NCBI GenBank assembly: GCA_019636945.1
Contig: JAHBWO010000025.1
Location: forward strand, 1-39,927
Reading direction: 5' to 3'
DNA length: 39,927 bases
Source of the DNA: Nitrospira sp.
GTDB lineage: Bacteria > Nitrospirota > Nitrospiria > Nitrospirales > Nitrospiraceae
In this document: positions 32,097 to 39,927 of the stretch, piece by piece
How positions within the stretch are numbered: the first letter of the stretch is position 1
How the letters are laid out: each line of letters opens with the position of its first letter
The notes under the pieces: model-generated
Databases searched by the model: none
Told to the model about the DNA's origin: nothing
Seen by the model: the letters and a program-made list of their open reading frames with translations, nothing else
Program-made: the position numbers and the translations under genes

Positions 32097-32726
32097 ATGC
32101 GTGGGCAATGGATCAAAGAGCTCGTGGCCGCCGTGCTGTTCATTATATTGTTCTCACTGTTTCCCTTTTCCACGACCGCTTCTGCGCAAGAGTTTGGAGG
32201 AATTGAGGCCGGCAGGGTGGTACTTGGCTTTCGTGCCGGATTCGCACCACTGACTCAACAGCTGTCGCAAGACACCTCTACTTCAATTGGTCCACTGGTG
32301 AACTTCCAAGCCATGTACAGCCTCAATACCTGGTTCTTGGTGGGCATGATGCTCGAGTGGGAGCGCCATGGAGTGAGCGTGGAACAGCCGGACGTGGACC
32401 TTGGGCACCAGGATACGGTTTCAGTTCTACCGACTATTGAAATACGCCCAGCCAGATCAGGTTCGCTCAGCCCCTATGTGAATATGAGCTTCGGCGTCAA
32501 CGTGAACAGCTTTGGCGAGGAGACCGCAGTTCGGATTAGCCCAAGTAATACCTTCGCCTGGCGATTGGGATGGGGCACTGATTACAAACTCAACGAACGG
32601 TTCGCCCTTAACGTGGAGTGGGCCTATAAGCGGAACGATGGGCATACGACCGGCACCGGTGGCCGGAACAACGACTGGAACGCCTCTTCGTTTGGGTTCT
32701 TGTTTGGCGGGAAGATGTTCTTCTAA
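32097..32726 (+). CDS. Outer-membrane beta-barrel protein
   Basis: Predicted outer-membrane protein of 209 residues. A signal peptide (about 8-31, LVAAVLFIILFSLFPFSTTA) precedes EFGGIEAGRVVLGFRAGF. Strand-like segments with alternating residues (MYSLNTWFLVGMMLEWERHG, YVNMSFGVNVNSFGE, FAWRLGWGTDYKLNERFALN) run to a C-terminal FGFLFGGKMFF. The final Phe and aromatic alternation are the BAM signature. Small OmpA/OmpW-like barrels have this shape; cargo unknown. ATG 32097 is chosen because GGAGG lies 9 bases upstream; the frame from 31980 is not supported. Confidence 0.78.
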   Translation: MRGQWIKELVAAVLFIILFSLFPFSTTASAQEFGGIEAGRVVLGFRAGFAPLTQQLSQDTSTSIGPLVNFQAMYSLNTWFLVGMMLEWERHGVSVEQPDVDLGHQDTVSVLPTIEIRPARSGSLSPYVNMSFGVNVNSFGEETAVRISPSNTFAWRLGWGTDYKLNERFALNVEWAYKRNDGHTTGTGGRNNDWNASSFGFLFGGKMFF

Positions 32727-32772
32727 GCATGGAACAAGACCGAAGCTGACGGCAGGAGCTTCACTCATCACC

Positions 32773-32811
32773 GAGTAAGAGACCGCACATTGTTATCGGT
32801 GGTTCTTACTC
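32773..32811. terminator. Possible bidirectional terminator between convergent genes
   Basis: GAGTAAGA (32773-32780) and TCTTACTC (32804-32811) are perfect 8-base inverted arms between the convergent barrel protein and acetyltransferase genes. The right arm overlaps the acetyltransferase stop. There is no clear T-run, so confidence is low. Confidence 0.35.
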
Positions 32812-33237
32812 AGATCGGCTGTTCTTGCTTCGACTCCAGACCATACCAGTCTGCTCTTTGGAACTGAAGCCGAGTCGCTCATAGAAACCTGGGCGTCTGG
32901 TACAAAGCCAAAACAGTTCAACCCGTTGCAGTTGAGGGTGATGAAGAATCCGTTTGACGATCTCTGTGCCAATCCCCTGCCCTTGATAGGCCCGATCGAC
33001 AATCACATCCCAAATCGTCGCCCGATAGACAAAATCCGTGAGGACGCGTCCAAATCCAATCAGTCGCTCGCTATCCCGGGCACAAATCGCGAGATCCGTA
33101 TGCTCAAGCATTTCCTTGGCGTCAGCCAGGGTCCGATCCTTCGCCCATGGAGCCTGACGAAAGAGTCCTAGAAGCTGAGACACTTCAGGAAGTTCATGAT
33201 GAGAATAGGTAACAGCAGGCTTGAGGGTTGGAGGCAT
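32806..33237 (-). CDS. GNAT-family N-acetyltransferase
   Basis: An acetyl-CoA-dependent acetyltransferase of 143 residues. The acetyl-CoA binding motif A is VDRAYQGQGIGTEIVKRIL (Q-x-x-G-x-G), preceded by strand IGFGRVLTDFVYRATIWDVIV. The end shows WLCTRRPGFYERLGF, the usual FYxxxGF of small GNAT enzymes. The N-terminal half contains a helix with ELPEVSQLLGLFRQAPWAK. The substrate cannot be told; similar proteins modify amino groups of small molecules or proteins. It is divergent from the small zinc-ribbon gene. Confidence 0.9.
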   Translation of the reverse strand: MPPTLKPAVTYSHHELPEVSQLLGLFRQAPWAKDRTLADAKEMLEHTDLAICARDSERLIGFGRVLTDFVYRATIWDVIVDRAYQGQGIGTEIVKRILHHPQLQRVELFWLCTRRPGFYERLGFSSKEQTGMVWSRSKNSRSE

Positions 33238-33286
33238 CTTATACTACAGTATCCCTCGGATTGATCTGGAGTGTACGAGGAAACCA

Positions 33287-33466
33287 ATGTCAACGCAAGT
33301 CCGTACCTGTTCCAAATGCTTCCAACTCATGTGGTTACGAGCGGAAGAGTACGAGATACTCGACGCTGAAACGGTTCGCGCGAAGTGTCCTCACTGCGGG
33401 ACCCTTGCGCGATTCAAGCTGGTCACGACCGGATCCAATGCGTTAGGACCAAAGATGGGGCACTAG
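33287..33466 (+). CDS. Small zinc-ribbon protein (59 aa)
   Basis: A soluble 59-residue protein with two CxxC knuckles (RTCSKCFQ near the start and AKCPHCGTLARF in the middle) that should bind one zinc. The strong site GAGGAAACCA lies just before ATG 33287. Such isolated rubredoxin- or zinc-ribbon-like proteins often bind nucleic acid or partner proteins, but no function is known here. It lies between the divergent acetyltransferase and the convergent end of the gene overlapping rluD. Confidence 0.7.
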   Translation: MSTQVRTCSKCFQLMWLRAEEYEILDAETVRAKCPHCGTLARFKLVTTGSNALGPKMGH

Positions 33467-33546
33467 CCACGTCTACGAGTGTTGAGGGATGAGCTGAGCT
33501 TCTCGGAAGAACGAAGAACTCAGTACCCATCACTCACCACTGTCCC

Positions 33547-33969
33547 CTACGAGCCTCTACCCGTTTCTGCTAATTCCGGCTGATTCCCGGGAAGCACTTT
33601 CCGGAGGGCCACGCGGTATTCCGTGAGTCGCTTCTCGTCCACTCGTCCGACTTCAATCTCTGTATCCCGTTGCATGCGTTCGAGCTGGTCGATGACGGTC
33701 AGGAGCGCTTGGACGGTGCCGATCAGATTGCCTTGCTCGAAGGCTTCCAAAGAACAGACCAAGGATTCATTGAGGCCCTTGTAGGGAGTGCCCGCACTTT
33801 GACGTTGTGTTCGTGTGACGATCACCTCATAACTGTCCATCGCCTCCGTAGAAGGTTTTACGCCGGACGGCACGGCCTTCAGATGCACGATGGAGGGTAG
33901 CGTCGCGGCATAGGCTTTGACATGGGCAGTGAGACCACCGATGGCATCCAACACCTCTGCCGTCAGCAT
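33547..33969 (-). CDS. Uncharacterised protein overlapping rluD
   Basis: A soluble, mostly helical protein of 140 residues that I do not recognise. Segments such as LTAEVLDAIGGLTAHVKAYA and LLTVIDQLERMQRDTEIEVG suggest a long helical hairpin, with a short central part containing KGLNESLVCSLEAFEQGN. No membrane segment or catalytic motif. Its ATG (33969) overlaps the rluD stop by 7 bases, so the two are probably translated together. That speaks for a real gene. Confidence 0.6.
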   Translation of the reverse strand: MLTAEVLDAIGGLTAHVKAYAATLPSIVHLKAVPSGVKPSTEAMDSYEVIVTRTQRQSAGTPYKGLNESLVCSLEAFEQGNLIGTVQALLTVIDQLERMQRDTEIEVGRVDEKRLTEYRVALRKVLPGNQPELAETGRGS

Positions 33970-34967
33970 GGCTCCTCATCGGCTGTTCCTACAGGCCTGG
34001 CACTAGCAGGCATTTGATCCCCCGGTGCAATCAGCTGCTCGAGCGCATGAACCACGCGCTCCATATCGGCAGGGAACGGTCTCGTGAATTCCTCTCTGGT
34101 GGCTGAAGTGGGATGGGCAAAGCCCAGCGTCCTGGCATGAAGCATCACCCGTGGGATCTCAATGTCCGCCAGGACCATCACTTTGTTGCCGCCATAGGTG
34201 CGATCGCCCAGAATGGGGTGACCCAGTGAGGTCAGATGCACCCGCAACTGGTGCGTCCTTCCGGTTTGCGGGTAGAGCAAGACATGCGCGGCCATCTTAC
34301 CATACCGCCGGGTCACCACATATTCGGTGACAGATTCCTTGGGACTCGTCGTTCGTGATGAGAACTTCTTTCGGTCTTTACTATCTCGCCCAATGGCCAG
34401 ATCAATCACTCCTCGTCCCTTTTTGGGAACCCCCCAGACCAGCGCTTCATAGACTCTGGTAATCGTGTGGAGTTTGAACTGAGCCGCAAGGGCCCGATGG
34501 GCAGTATCAGTCTTCGTGATTACCATGACGCCAGAGGTTTCCTTGTCCAGACGATGCACCAGCCCGGGGCGTTCCTTTCCACCGATTGTTGAAATCGTCC
34601 CACCCGAGGTTTGGAAGTGGTGCAACAGCGCATTCACCAGTGTCCCGCTCCAATTCCCCGGCGCGGGATGGACCACGATACCGGGCGGCTTATTCAGGAC
34701 CAGAAGGGACTCATCCTCGAACATGACCTCAAGCGGAATGGCCTCTCCCTTGATGGAGAGCGGTTCGGGTTTCGGGACATCCATGGTGATCCTGTCCCCG
34801 GGTTTGATCTTGTGGCTCGGCTTCACAGCCTGGTCATTGACCCGTATCCGACCCAATTCAATCAACCGCTGCAACGCCGACCGGGAGGTGTCCCGCTCGC
34901 GGCCGACGAGGAAAACATCCAGCCGCTTCGGCTGTTCTCCTGCCGTAATGAGAAATTCCGTGATCAT
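33963..34967 (-). CDS. rluD: RluA-family pseudouridine synthase (RluD-like)
   Basis: Pseudouridine synthase of 334 residues that modifies large-subunit rRNA or other RNA. The N-terminal S4 RNA-binding domain (about 12-70) reads KRLDVFLVGRERDTSRSALQ and IRVNDQAVKPSHKIKPGDRI. The catalytic domain has FEDESLLVLNKPPGIVVHP and the signature GLVHRLDKETSGVMVI with Asp141 (Asp139 in E. coli RluD). It also has HQLRVHLTSLGHPILGDRTYGG. Length and N-terminal domain fit RluD rather than the shorter RluA, but the site modified is inferred. It overlaps an unknown gene at its end and is divergent from the Anbu cluster. Confidence 0.9.
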   Translation of the reverse strand: MITEFLITAGEQPKRLDVFLVGRERDTSRSALQRLIELGRIRVNDQAVKPSHKIKPGDRITMDVPKPEPLSIKGEAIPLEVMFEDESLLVLNKPPGIVVHPAPGNWSGTLVNALLHHFQTSGGTISTIGGKERPGLVHRLDKETSGVMVITKTDTAHRALAAQFKLHTITRVYEALVWGVPKKGRGVIDLAIGRDSKDRKKFSSRTTSPKESVTEYVVTRRYGKMAAHVLLYPQTGRTHQLRVHLTSLGHPILGDRTYGGNKVMVLADIEIPRVMLHARTLGFAHPTSATREEFTRPFPADMERVVHALEQLIAPGDQMPASARPVGTADEEPC

Positions 34968-35112
34968 GAGCAGAACACGCTACTAAAGACCCCCGGTTAA
35001 ATGCAATCCGCTCGTAAGGCAGGAACCAGCTGTACAACTTTGTCTCCCTCTCCACCTTCACCTTCCCTTTCACCGCAGCAGTTGAAGCCAGCCTGTCGTT
35101 TTGTTAGGGTGC

Positions 35113-35125
35113 GGCTCCTGGAGCC
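35113..35125. promoter_or_regulatory. Palindrome containing the ribosome site of the ATP-grasp gene
   Basis: GGCTCC-T-GGAGCC is a perfect palindrome. Its GGAG (35120-35123) is the ribosome-binding site 8 bases before ATG 35132, so either a small stem could mask translation or a regulator could bind the DNA. Confidence 0.35.
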
Positions 35126-35131
35126 AGACAC

Positions 35132-36562
35132 ATGGGTATGGGTTTTTCGCAATACGACCCTGAGGGATTTTACGACGAACTGTACGAAGCGAAGGGGCAA
35201 CCACGCCCCGGAAGTACCCTGTTGCTTAAGAAATTTGCGTCATTGCCGGAGGGAGAGTTACAAAAGCGCCAGGAAGCGGCAGAGCGTGTCATCCTCAACA
35301 TGGGAATGACGTTCAGTATCTACGGGAGCGATGACGGCCATGAACAGATATTCCCGTTCGACATCGTACCTCGAATCGTCACGGTGTCGGATTGGGAGCG
35401 AATCGATTCCGGACTTTGTCAACGCATCCGCGCATTGAACCTGTTTATCAACGACGTCTACCACGATCAGAAGATCCTCAAAGATGGGGTGATTCCCGCC
35501 GAGCTGATTTATACCAGCAAGAGTTTTTTGCAACCTTGCATCGGCCTACGGCCGCCGCGTGGTATCTGGTGCCACATTGCCGGGATTGACCTCGTCCGAA
35601 TCAGCGATGGTCAGTACTACGTCCTCGAGGACAACACCCGGTGCCCGTCCGGGGTGGCCTATGTATTGGAGGCCAGACAGGTCATGAAACGGACGTTCCC
35701 TGAGTTGTTCGAAACCTATCGCGTACGGCCGGTGGATGGGTACCCGAGCCAACTCCTGGAAACCCTTCGTTCCCTTTCGGAGCTTCCCGACCCAACCATC
35801 GTCATTCTCACACCCGGCATCTTCAATTCTGCCTATTACGAACATTCGCTGCTTGCCCAAAAAATGGGAGTGGAGTTGGTCGAAGCCAATGATCTCGTGG
35901 TGGTAGATGGGTTTGTTCATATGCGCACTACGAAGGGGTCCCAGCGCGTCGATGTCATCTACCGACGGATCAATGATGACTACTTGGATCCGCTGGCCTT
36001 TCGCCGCGATTCCTTACTTGGAGTCCCGGGTCTCATGGAGTCGTACAAGAGAGGTCGGATCGCGCTGGCCAATTCTCCCGGTACCGGCGTCTCGGACGAC
36101 AAAGCCATTTACGCCTATGTTCCCAAAATCATCAATTATTACCTCGCGGAGGAACCAATACTTCCTAATGTGCCGACGTATCTCTGCTCAGATCGACGGG
36201 ATCGGACCTATGTCTTGGAGCATTTGAGTGAGCTGGTCGTGAAAGCCACCAATGAAGCCGGCGGCTACGGGATGATGATCGGGCCTCATGCTTCCAAACA
36301 AGAGCGGGAGGACTGCGCTCGTCACATTGAGGCCGACCCGCGGAACTACATCGCCCAACCGACCTTGGCCCTCTCTCGTGTCCCCACATTAGTGGATGAT
36401 CATCTGGAAGGGCGTCATGTCGATCTCCGTCCGTACGTGTTGTATGGCCGCGATGTGTCTGTGCTACCGGGAGGTATGACACGCGTGGCGTTGCGGAAAG
36501 GCTCTCTGGTGGTAAATTCGTCTCAAGGCGGAGGCAATAAAGACACGTGGGTCTTGTCATGA
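35132..36562 (+). CDS. Circularly permuted ATP-grasp protein (Anbu-associated)
   Basis: A 476-residue protein of the CP_ATPgrasp family (COG2308, formerly DUF404/407). These are thought to be ATP-dependent ligases, possibly joining amino acids or peptides. Visible blocks are [15 protein letters not shown] near the N-terminus, [77 protein letters not shown] and [18 protein letters not shown]. The ending with [20 protein letters not shown] is also typical. It is the first gene of a plus-strand run with the alpha-E protein and the Anbu peptidase, a grouping known in many bacteria. An alternative start is ATG 35138. The product is cytoplasmic and its real substrate is unknown. Confidence 0.88.
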   Translation: MGMGFSQYDPEGFYDELYEAKGQPRPGSTLLLKKFASLPEGELQKRQEAAERVILNMGMTFSIYGSDDGHEQIFPFDIVPRIVTVSDWERIDSGLCQRIRALNLFINDVYHDQKILKDGVIPAELIYTSKSFLQPCIGLRPPRGIWCHIAGIDLVRISDGQYYVLEDNTRCPSGVAYVLEARQVMKRTFPELFETYRVRPVDGYPSQLLETLRSLSELPDPTIVILTPGIFNSAYYEHSLLAQKMGVELVEANDLVVVDGFVHMRTTKGSQRVDVIYRRINDDYLDPLAFRRDSLLGVPGLMESYKRGRIALANSPGTGVSDDKAIYAYVPKIINYYLAEEPILPNVPTYLCSDRRDRTYVLEHLSELVVKATNEAGGYGMMIGPHASKQEREDCARHIEADPRNYIAQPTLALSRVPTLVDDHLEGRHVDLRPYVLYGRDVSVLPGGMTRVALRKGSLVVNSSQGGGNKDTWVLS

Positions 36563-36596
36563 GGGCCGCCATGACAAACGGACAAGCTCGTGTCAT
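36554..36596 (+). repeat. Alternative hairpins between ATP-grasp and alpha-E genes
   Basis: TTGTCAT (36554-36560, over the upstream stop) pairs with ATGACAA (36571-36577). The first six bases of that second arm can instead pair with TGTCAT (36591-36596). The two pairings exclude each other. Confidence 0.35.
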
Positions 36597-36635
36597 CACT
36601 CATGTCTCTGCTCAACACACGGGAGCTGATGAATC

Positions 36636-37622
36636 GTGCTGAGCCGGGTCGCCAGTTCTATTTATTGGTTAAATCGCTACATTGAACGGGCTGAAAACTA
36701 CGCCCGTTTCATCGAGGTCAACCTCAACATGACCCTCGATCTTCCTCGAGGCACGACGGAGCAATGGGAGCCGTTGGTCTTCACGACTGGAGATCACGAG
36801 AGTTTCGCCGGGCGGTATGGAAAGCCCACGAAAGAAACCGTAATCCAGTTTCTCTTAGCCGATCCCGCCAATCCCAATTCGATTCTGTCTTGCCTCGTGG
36901 CTGCCAGAGAGAATGCCCGATCCGTTCGAGAAGTCATCTCTAGCGACATGTGGGAGCAGGTCAATCGGTTTTATCTGATGGTCAGAGACGCCCTTTCAAA
37001 CGGCTGGTCCAGACAAAGCCTCCATACGTTTTTGACCGAGGTGAAGGGGAATAGTCACCTGTTTTTAGGGATTACTGATGCCACCATGTCGCACGGAGAG
37101 GGGTGGCATTTTGCTCGCCTTGGTCGTTTGCTGGAGCGGGCAGACAAGACCTCACGTATTCTTGATGTGAAGTATTTCATGCTGTTGCCGACGGTCGACG
37201 AAGTCGGAACCCCATTTGATATCATCCAGTGGTCCGCGCTGCTGAAATCCGCCAGTGCCCTGGAAATGTATTATAAACGTTTTGGTCGTATCGCCCCCAA
37301 CGATGTCACGGCGTTTCTGATCCTGGATTCCACCTTCCCTCGGGCCATCCGCTACTGCCTGATCAAGAGCGAGGACTCTCTGCATGCGATCTCCGGGTCC
37401 GAGCACGGAGCGTATCAGAACCACGCCGAAAAGCGGCTGGGGCGATTGCGCGCTGAGTTGGACTTCGGCGATCTTGAGGATTGCCTCACCGGAGGACTGC
37501 ACGAATTCTTGGATCGGTTTCAAGGGCAGATCAACTTCGTCGGGGATGCCATTTATGAGACGTTCTTTGCCCCTCGTCCAATTCACATTCACAGCACCAT
37601 CGTCGGAGCGGAGGCACAATGA
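36636..37622 (+). CDS. Alpha-E domain protein (Anbu-associated)
   Basis: An all-helical protein of 328 residues of the Alpha-E family (COG2307, DUF403). It starts MLSRVASSIYWLNRYIERAENYARFIEVN, the hallmark N-terminus (family copies read SxYWMxRYxERAExxAR). It also shows REVISSDMWEQVNRFYL, GWHFARLGRLLERADKTSRIL and FLILDSTFPRAIRYCL. The partner of ATP-grasp COG2308, it is often fused or adjacent to it; its biochemical role is unknown. The start is GTG 36636 with GGGAG about 10 bases upstream. Its stop overlaps the Anbu start (ATGA), so the two are cotranslated. Confidence 0.9.
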   Translation: MLSRVASSIYWLNRYIERAENYARFIEVNLNMTLDLPRGTTEQWEPLVFTTGDHESFAGRYGKPTKETVIQFLLADPANPNSILSCLVAARENARSVREVISSDMWEQVNRFYLMVRDALSNGWSRQSLHTFLTEVKGNSHLFLGITDATMSHGEGWHFARLGRLLERADKTSRILDVKYFMLLPTVDEVGTPFDIIQWSALLKSASALEMYYKRFGRIAPNDVTAFLILDSTFPRAIRYCLIKSEDSLHAISGSEHGAYQNHAEKRLGRLRAELDFGDLEDCLTGGLHEFLDRFQGQINFVGDAIYETFFAPRPIHIHSTIVGAEAQ

Positions 37623-38389
37623 CCTTTTGTTTAGGGATGAAGGTGGAGGACGGGCTCGTCGGGATTGCCGATACCCGAGTCACAACGGGCGCAGAATGCA
37701 TCACGGCAGGAAAGGTTTCGATTCATCAGCATGGCCGTCACTCGATGTTTTTGATGACGTCTGGGCTACGCTCGGTTCGCGACAAGGCCGTCACGTACTT
37801 CGATGAGGCCATCACGGAAGGTGATCAGACCTTCGACAAATTATTCAAAGCCGTCAACGTGTTTGCCGCACAGATTCGCCGCGTGGCAGAAGAAGACCGT
37901 ACGGCACTCGATCAAGCGGGTCTGATTTTCAATCTTCATGCCCTCGTGGGGGGGCAACTGGAAAATGACAAGGAGCATAAACTCTTCCTTATCTACCCAC
38001 AGGGGAATTGGGTCGAAGTGAGTGAAGGGACCCCGTATTGTATTATTGGAGAGACAGGCTATGGGAAACCGCTCCTCGATCGCGTATTACGCTATGACTC
38101 CAGTATGGACCTGGCTATGAAGGTGGGTTTCCTGGCTTTTGATGCGACGCGCACCAGTTCAACGAGCGTCGAGTATCCGCTTGATGTCGTCCTCTATCGC
38201 CACGATACCTTTGACATCATCGAGCACCGTTTTCAGAAAGAAGATCTCGCGGAGATTGCGGTCTGGTGGCAATCCCGTATTTATGAATCGGTCGAGAAGT
38301 TGCCCTCGAAGTGGATTGATCGCCTACTCGACTCACTGCCACAAGAATCGCGGTCGTCCCTCCCATCTCCTACCTCTCCATTGAGCTGA
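37619..38389 (+). CDS. Anbu (proteasome-type, HslV-like) peptidase
   Basis: A 256-residue member of the Anbu family, the ancestral beta-subunit branch of the Ntn-hydrolase peptidases related to HslV and the 20S proteasome. It begins MTFCLGMKVEDGLVGIADTRV. After Met removal the Thr would be the N-terminal nucleophile, with Asp in ADTR and Lys in AGKVSI in the usual positions, so no propeptide is needed. Further blocks are FLMTSGLRSVRDKAV, NLHALVGGQLENDKEHKLFLIYP, CIIGETGYGKPLLDRVL and SVEYPLDVVLYR. No HslU-type unfoldase is adjacent, as usual for Anbu. It is the third gene of the cluster; the transglutaminase (COG1305) often found with it is absent here. Confidence 0.92.
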   Translation: MTFCLGMKVEDGLVGIADTRVTTGAECITAGKVSIHQHGRHSMFLMTSGLRSVRDKAVTYFDEAITEGDQTFDKLFKAVNVFAAQIRRVAEEDRTALDQAGLIFNLHALVGGQLENDKEHKLFLIYPQGNWVEVSEGTPYCIIGETGYGKPLLDRVLRYDSSMDLAMKVGFLAFDATRTSSTSVEYPLDVVLYRHDTFDIIEHRFQKEDLAEIAVWWQSRIYESVEKLPSKWIDRLLDSLPQESRSSLPSPTSPLS

Positions 38390-38629
38390 GAGGAGTACCT
38401 CAAGCGATCCCAAAGCCTTCCGAGGTCACGCGCTGTACCTCATGGCTACCCTGAGAACTGGCTGGATATTCAAAAATGAGTGGTCCTGGCCCGTTGCCTT
38501 CTGACTCACGAGGGGTGGCGTCGCCGCTTGCTTCTGCGTGGGATAAGACAGCCCGTCAACTGCTGTGCCTATCGCGAAGCCGGACTTCGTGACACGCAGA
38601 AAAATAGGATGGATCAAAACCGATGGGCT

Positions 38630-39052
38630 CTAGGCGTGGCTTGTTTTTCTGGCACGTTCGGCAATTTTTTTGCGCAGGCGAGCTTTTTCGAGACTCACCT
38701 GTGCCTCTTTGACCTCTGAAGGCAAGCCGCCGGCCTGAAGTCGACGCTCAGCTTCAGCCACCTTGGCGGTGGCCCGCTCCACATCAATATCTTCGGCTTT
38801 TTCAGCAACCTCCGCCATGATGGTGACTTTGGTCGGGGTGACTTCCGCAAATCCCCACAGCACCGCCATCGAATGCGTCTCATGATCGACCCGATAGCGA
38901 AGCTCCCCGATCTTGAGGGTCGAGAGGAAATGACAGTGGCCCGGCAGCACCCCGAATTCTCCCTCTGAACCAGGCGCAATCACTTCGTCCACCTCCTGAC
39001 TCAACAGGAGCTTTTCCGGCGTCACAACTTCTAATAAGAACTTCCCTGGCAT
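38630..39052 (-). CDS. atpC: ATP synthase F1 subunit epsilon
   Basis: The epsilon subunit (140 residues) of the F1 motor, which couples to the c-ring and can inhibit ATP hydrolysis. The N-terminal beta-sandwich reads FLLEVVTPEKLLLSQEVDEV, VIAPGSEGEFGVLPGHCHFL and LWGFAEVTPTKVTIMAEVAE. The C-terminal helical hairpin is VERATAKVAEAERRLQAGG onwards. Typical length and domain order. The gene follows atpD on the same strand after an unusually long 124-base spacer containing a strong hairpin. Confidence 0.95.
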   Translation of the reverse strand: MPGKFLLEVVTPEKLLLSQEVDEVIAPGSEGEFGVLPGHCHFLSTLKIGELRYRVDHETHSMAVLWGFAEVTPTKVTIMAEVAEKAEDIDVERATAKVAEAERRLQAGGLPSEVKEAQVSLEKARLRKKIAERARKTSHA

Positions 39053-39103
39053 CTCTCTCTTCCTTCATCCCACCTCAAGGCGGGAACTGATGCGGCCTCA
39101 ACT

Positions 39104-39144
39104 GCGCGCATGCAACGAGGGTCTTTCGAGACCGCGCGTTGCGC
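39104..39144 (-). repeat. Strong hairpin in the atpD-atpC spacer
   Basis: On the minus strand GCAACG (39142-39137) pairs with CGTTGC (39117-39112), and inside it GGTCT/AGACC closes a four-base loop CGAA. GCGC outside (39144-39141 with 39107-39104) can extend the stem past a small bulge. No T-run follows, so it is not a plain terminator. Confidence 0.55.
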
Positions 39145-39176
39145 GAGCACGGAGGACGCTCGGTTCACTCGCCTCT

Positions 39177-39927
<751 letters not shown>

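Noticed and set aside
38390..38629. A gene or terminator between the Anbu gene and atpC
   Set aside because: The convergent 240-base gap has only weak GAGGT/ACCTC arms and no supported open frame.

Overview
The window looks like a chromosomal segment of a Gram-negative, free-living bacterium of moderately high GC content. Outer-membrane barrel proteins, lipoproteins and an F-type ATP synthase support that. The overall gene style (archaeal-type ornithine cyclodeaminase, LarB/LarC, an Anbu peptidase cluster, large cyclase-ATPase-TPR regulators) fits Nitrospirota such as Nitrospira. That assignment is inferred from recalled gene content, not from a database search. I see no rRNA, tRNA, CRISPR array, transposase or prophage.

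Left part (1-11.3 kb): the tail of an ABC-2 permease; a SirB1-type transglutaminase-like protein; a minus-strand pair made of a 1131-aa SAM/class III cyclase/AAA/TPR regulator and a metallo-beta-lactamase-fold hydrolase; a membrane-anchored HEAT protein; a metallophosphoesterase divergent from truD. Next comes a two-gene arginine-degrading unit, in which an archaeal-type ornithine cyclodeaminase overlaps an arginine dihydrolase. These correspond to the two halves of the cyanobacterial AgrE/ArgZ fusion, here separate and in reversed order. Together they would convert arginine to ornithine and then proline, releasing ammonia.

Middle (11.3-26.4 kb): an outer-membrane barrel; gpsA-larB; then larC, a CaCA-family cation antiporter, pdxA, a small unknown gene and rsmA in one overlapping run. 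LarB and LarC make the nickel-pincer nucleotide cofactor. A minus-strand MotA/TolQ-like plus MotB/OmpA-like pair follows, resembling the ZorAB motor of Zorya defence but with no effector gene beside it. Small unknown genes, a REC-GGDEF diguanylate cyclase, a TPR protein, a DUF2726 protein and anmK (murein recycling) complete this part.

Right part (26.5-39.9 kb): a zinc-type ABC importer (binding protein, ATPase, permease) whose ATPase and permease genes are separated by an 866-aa Ig-like/beta-propeller lipoprotein gene; another barrel protein; GNAT acetyltransferase; zinc-ribbon protein; rluD with a small overlapping partner; the Anbu cluster (circularly permuted ATP-grasp, alpha-E protein, Anbu peptidase); and on the minus strand atpC and the 3' two-thirds or less of atpD, separated by a spacer with a strong hairpin.

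The observations most worth following are the split arginine dihydrolase/ornithine cyclodeaminase pair, the orphan MotAB/ZorAB-like motor, the lipoprotein inside the zinc importer operon, the cyclase-MBL pair and the Anbu cluster.
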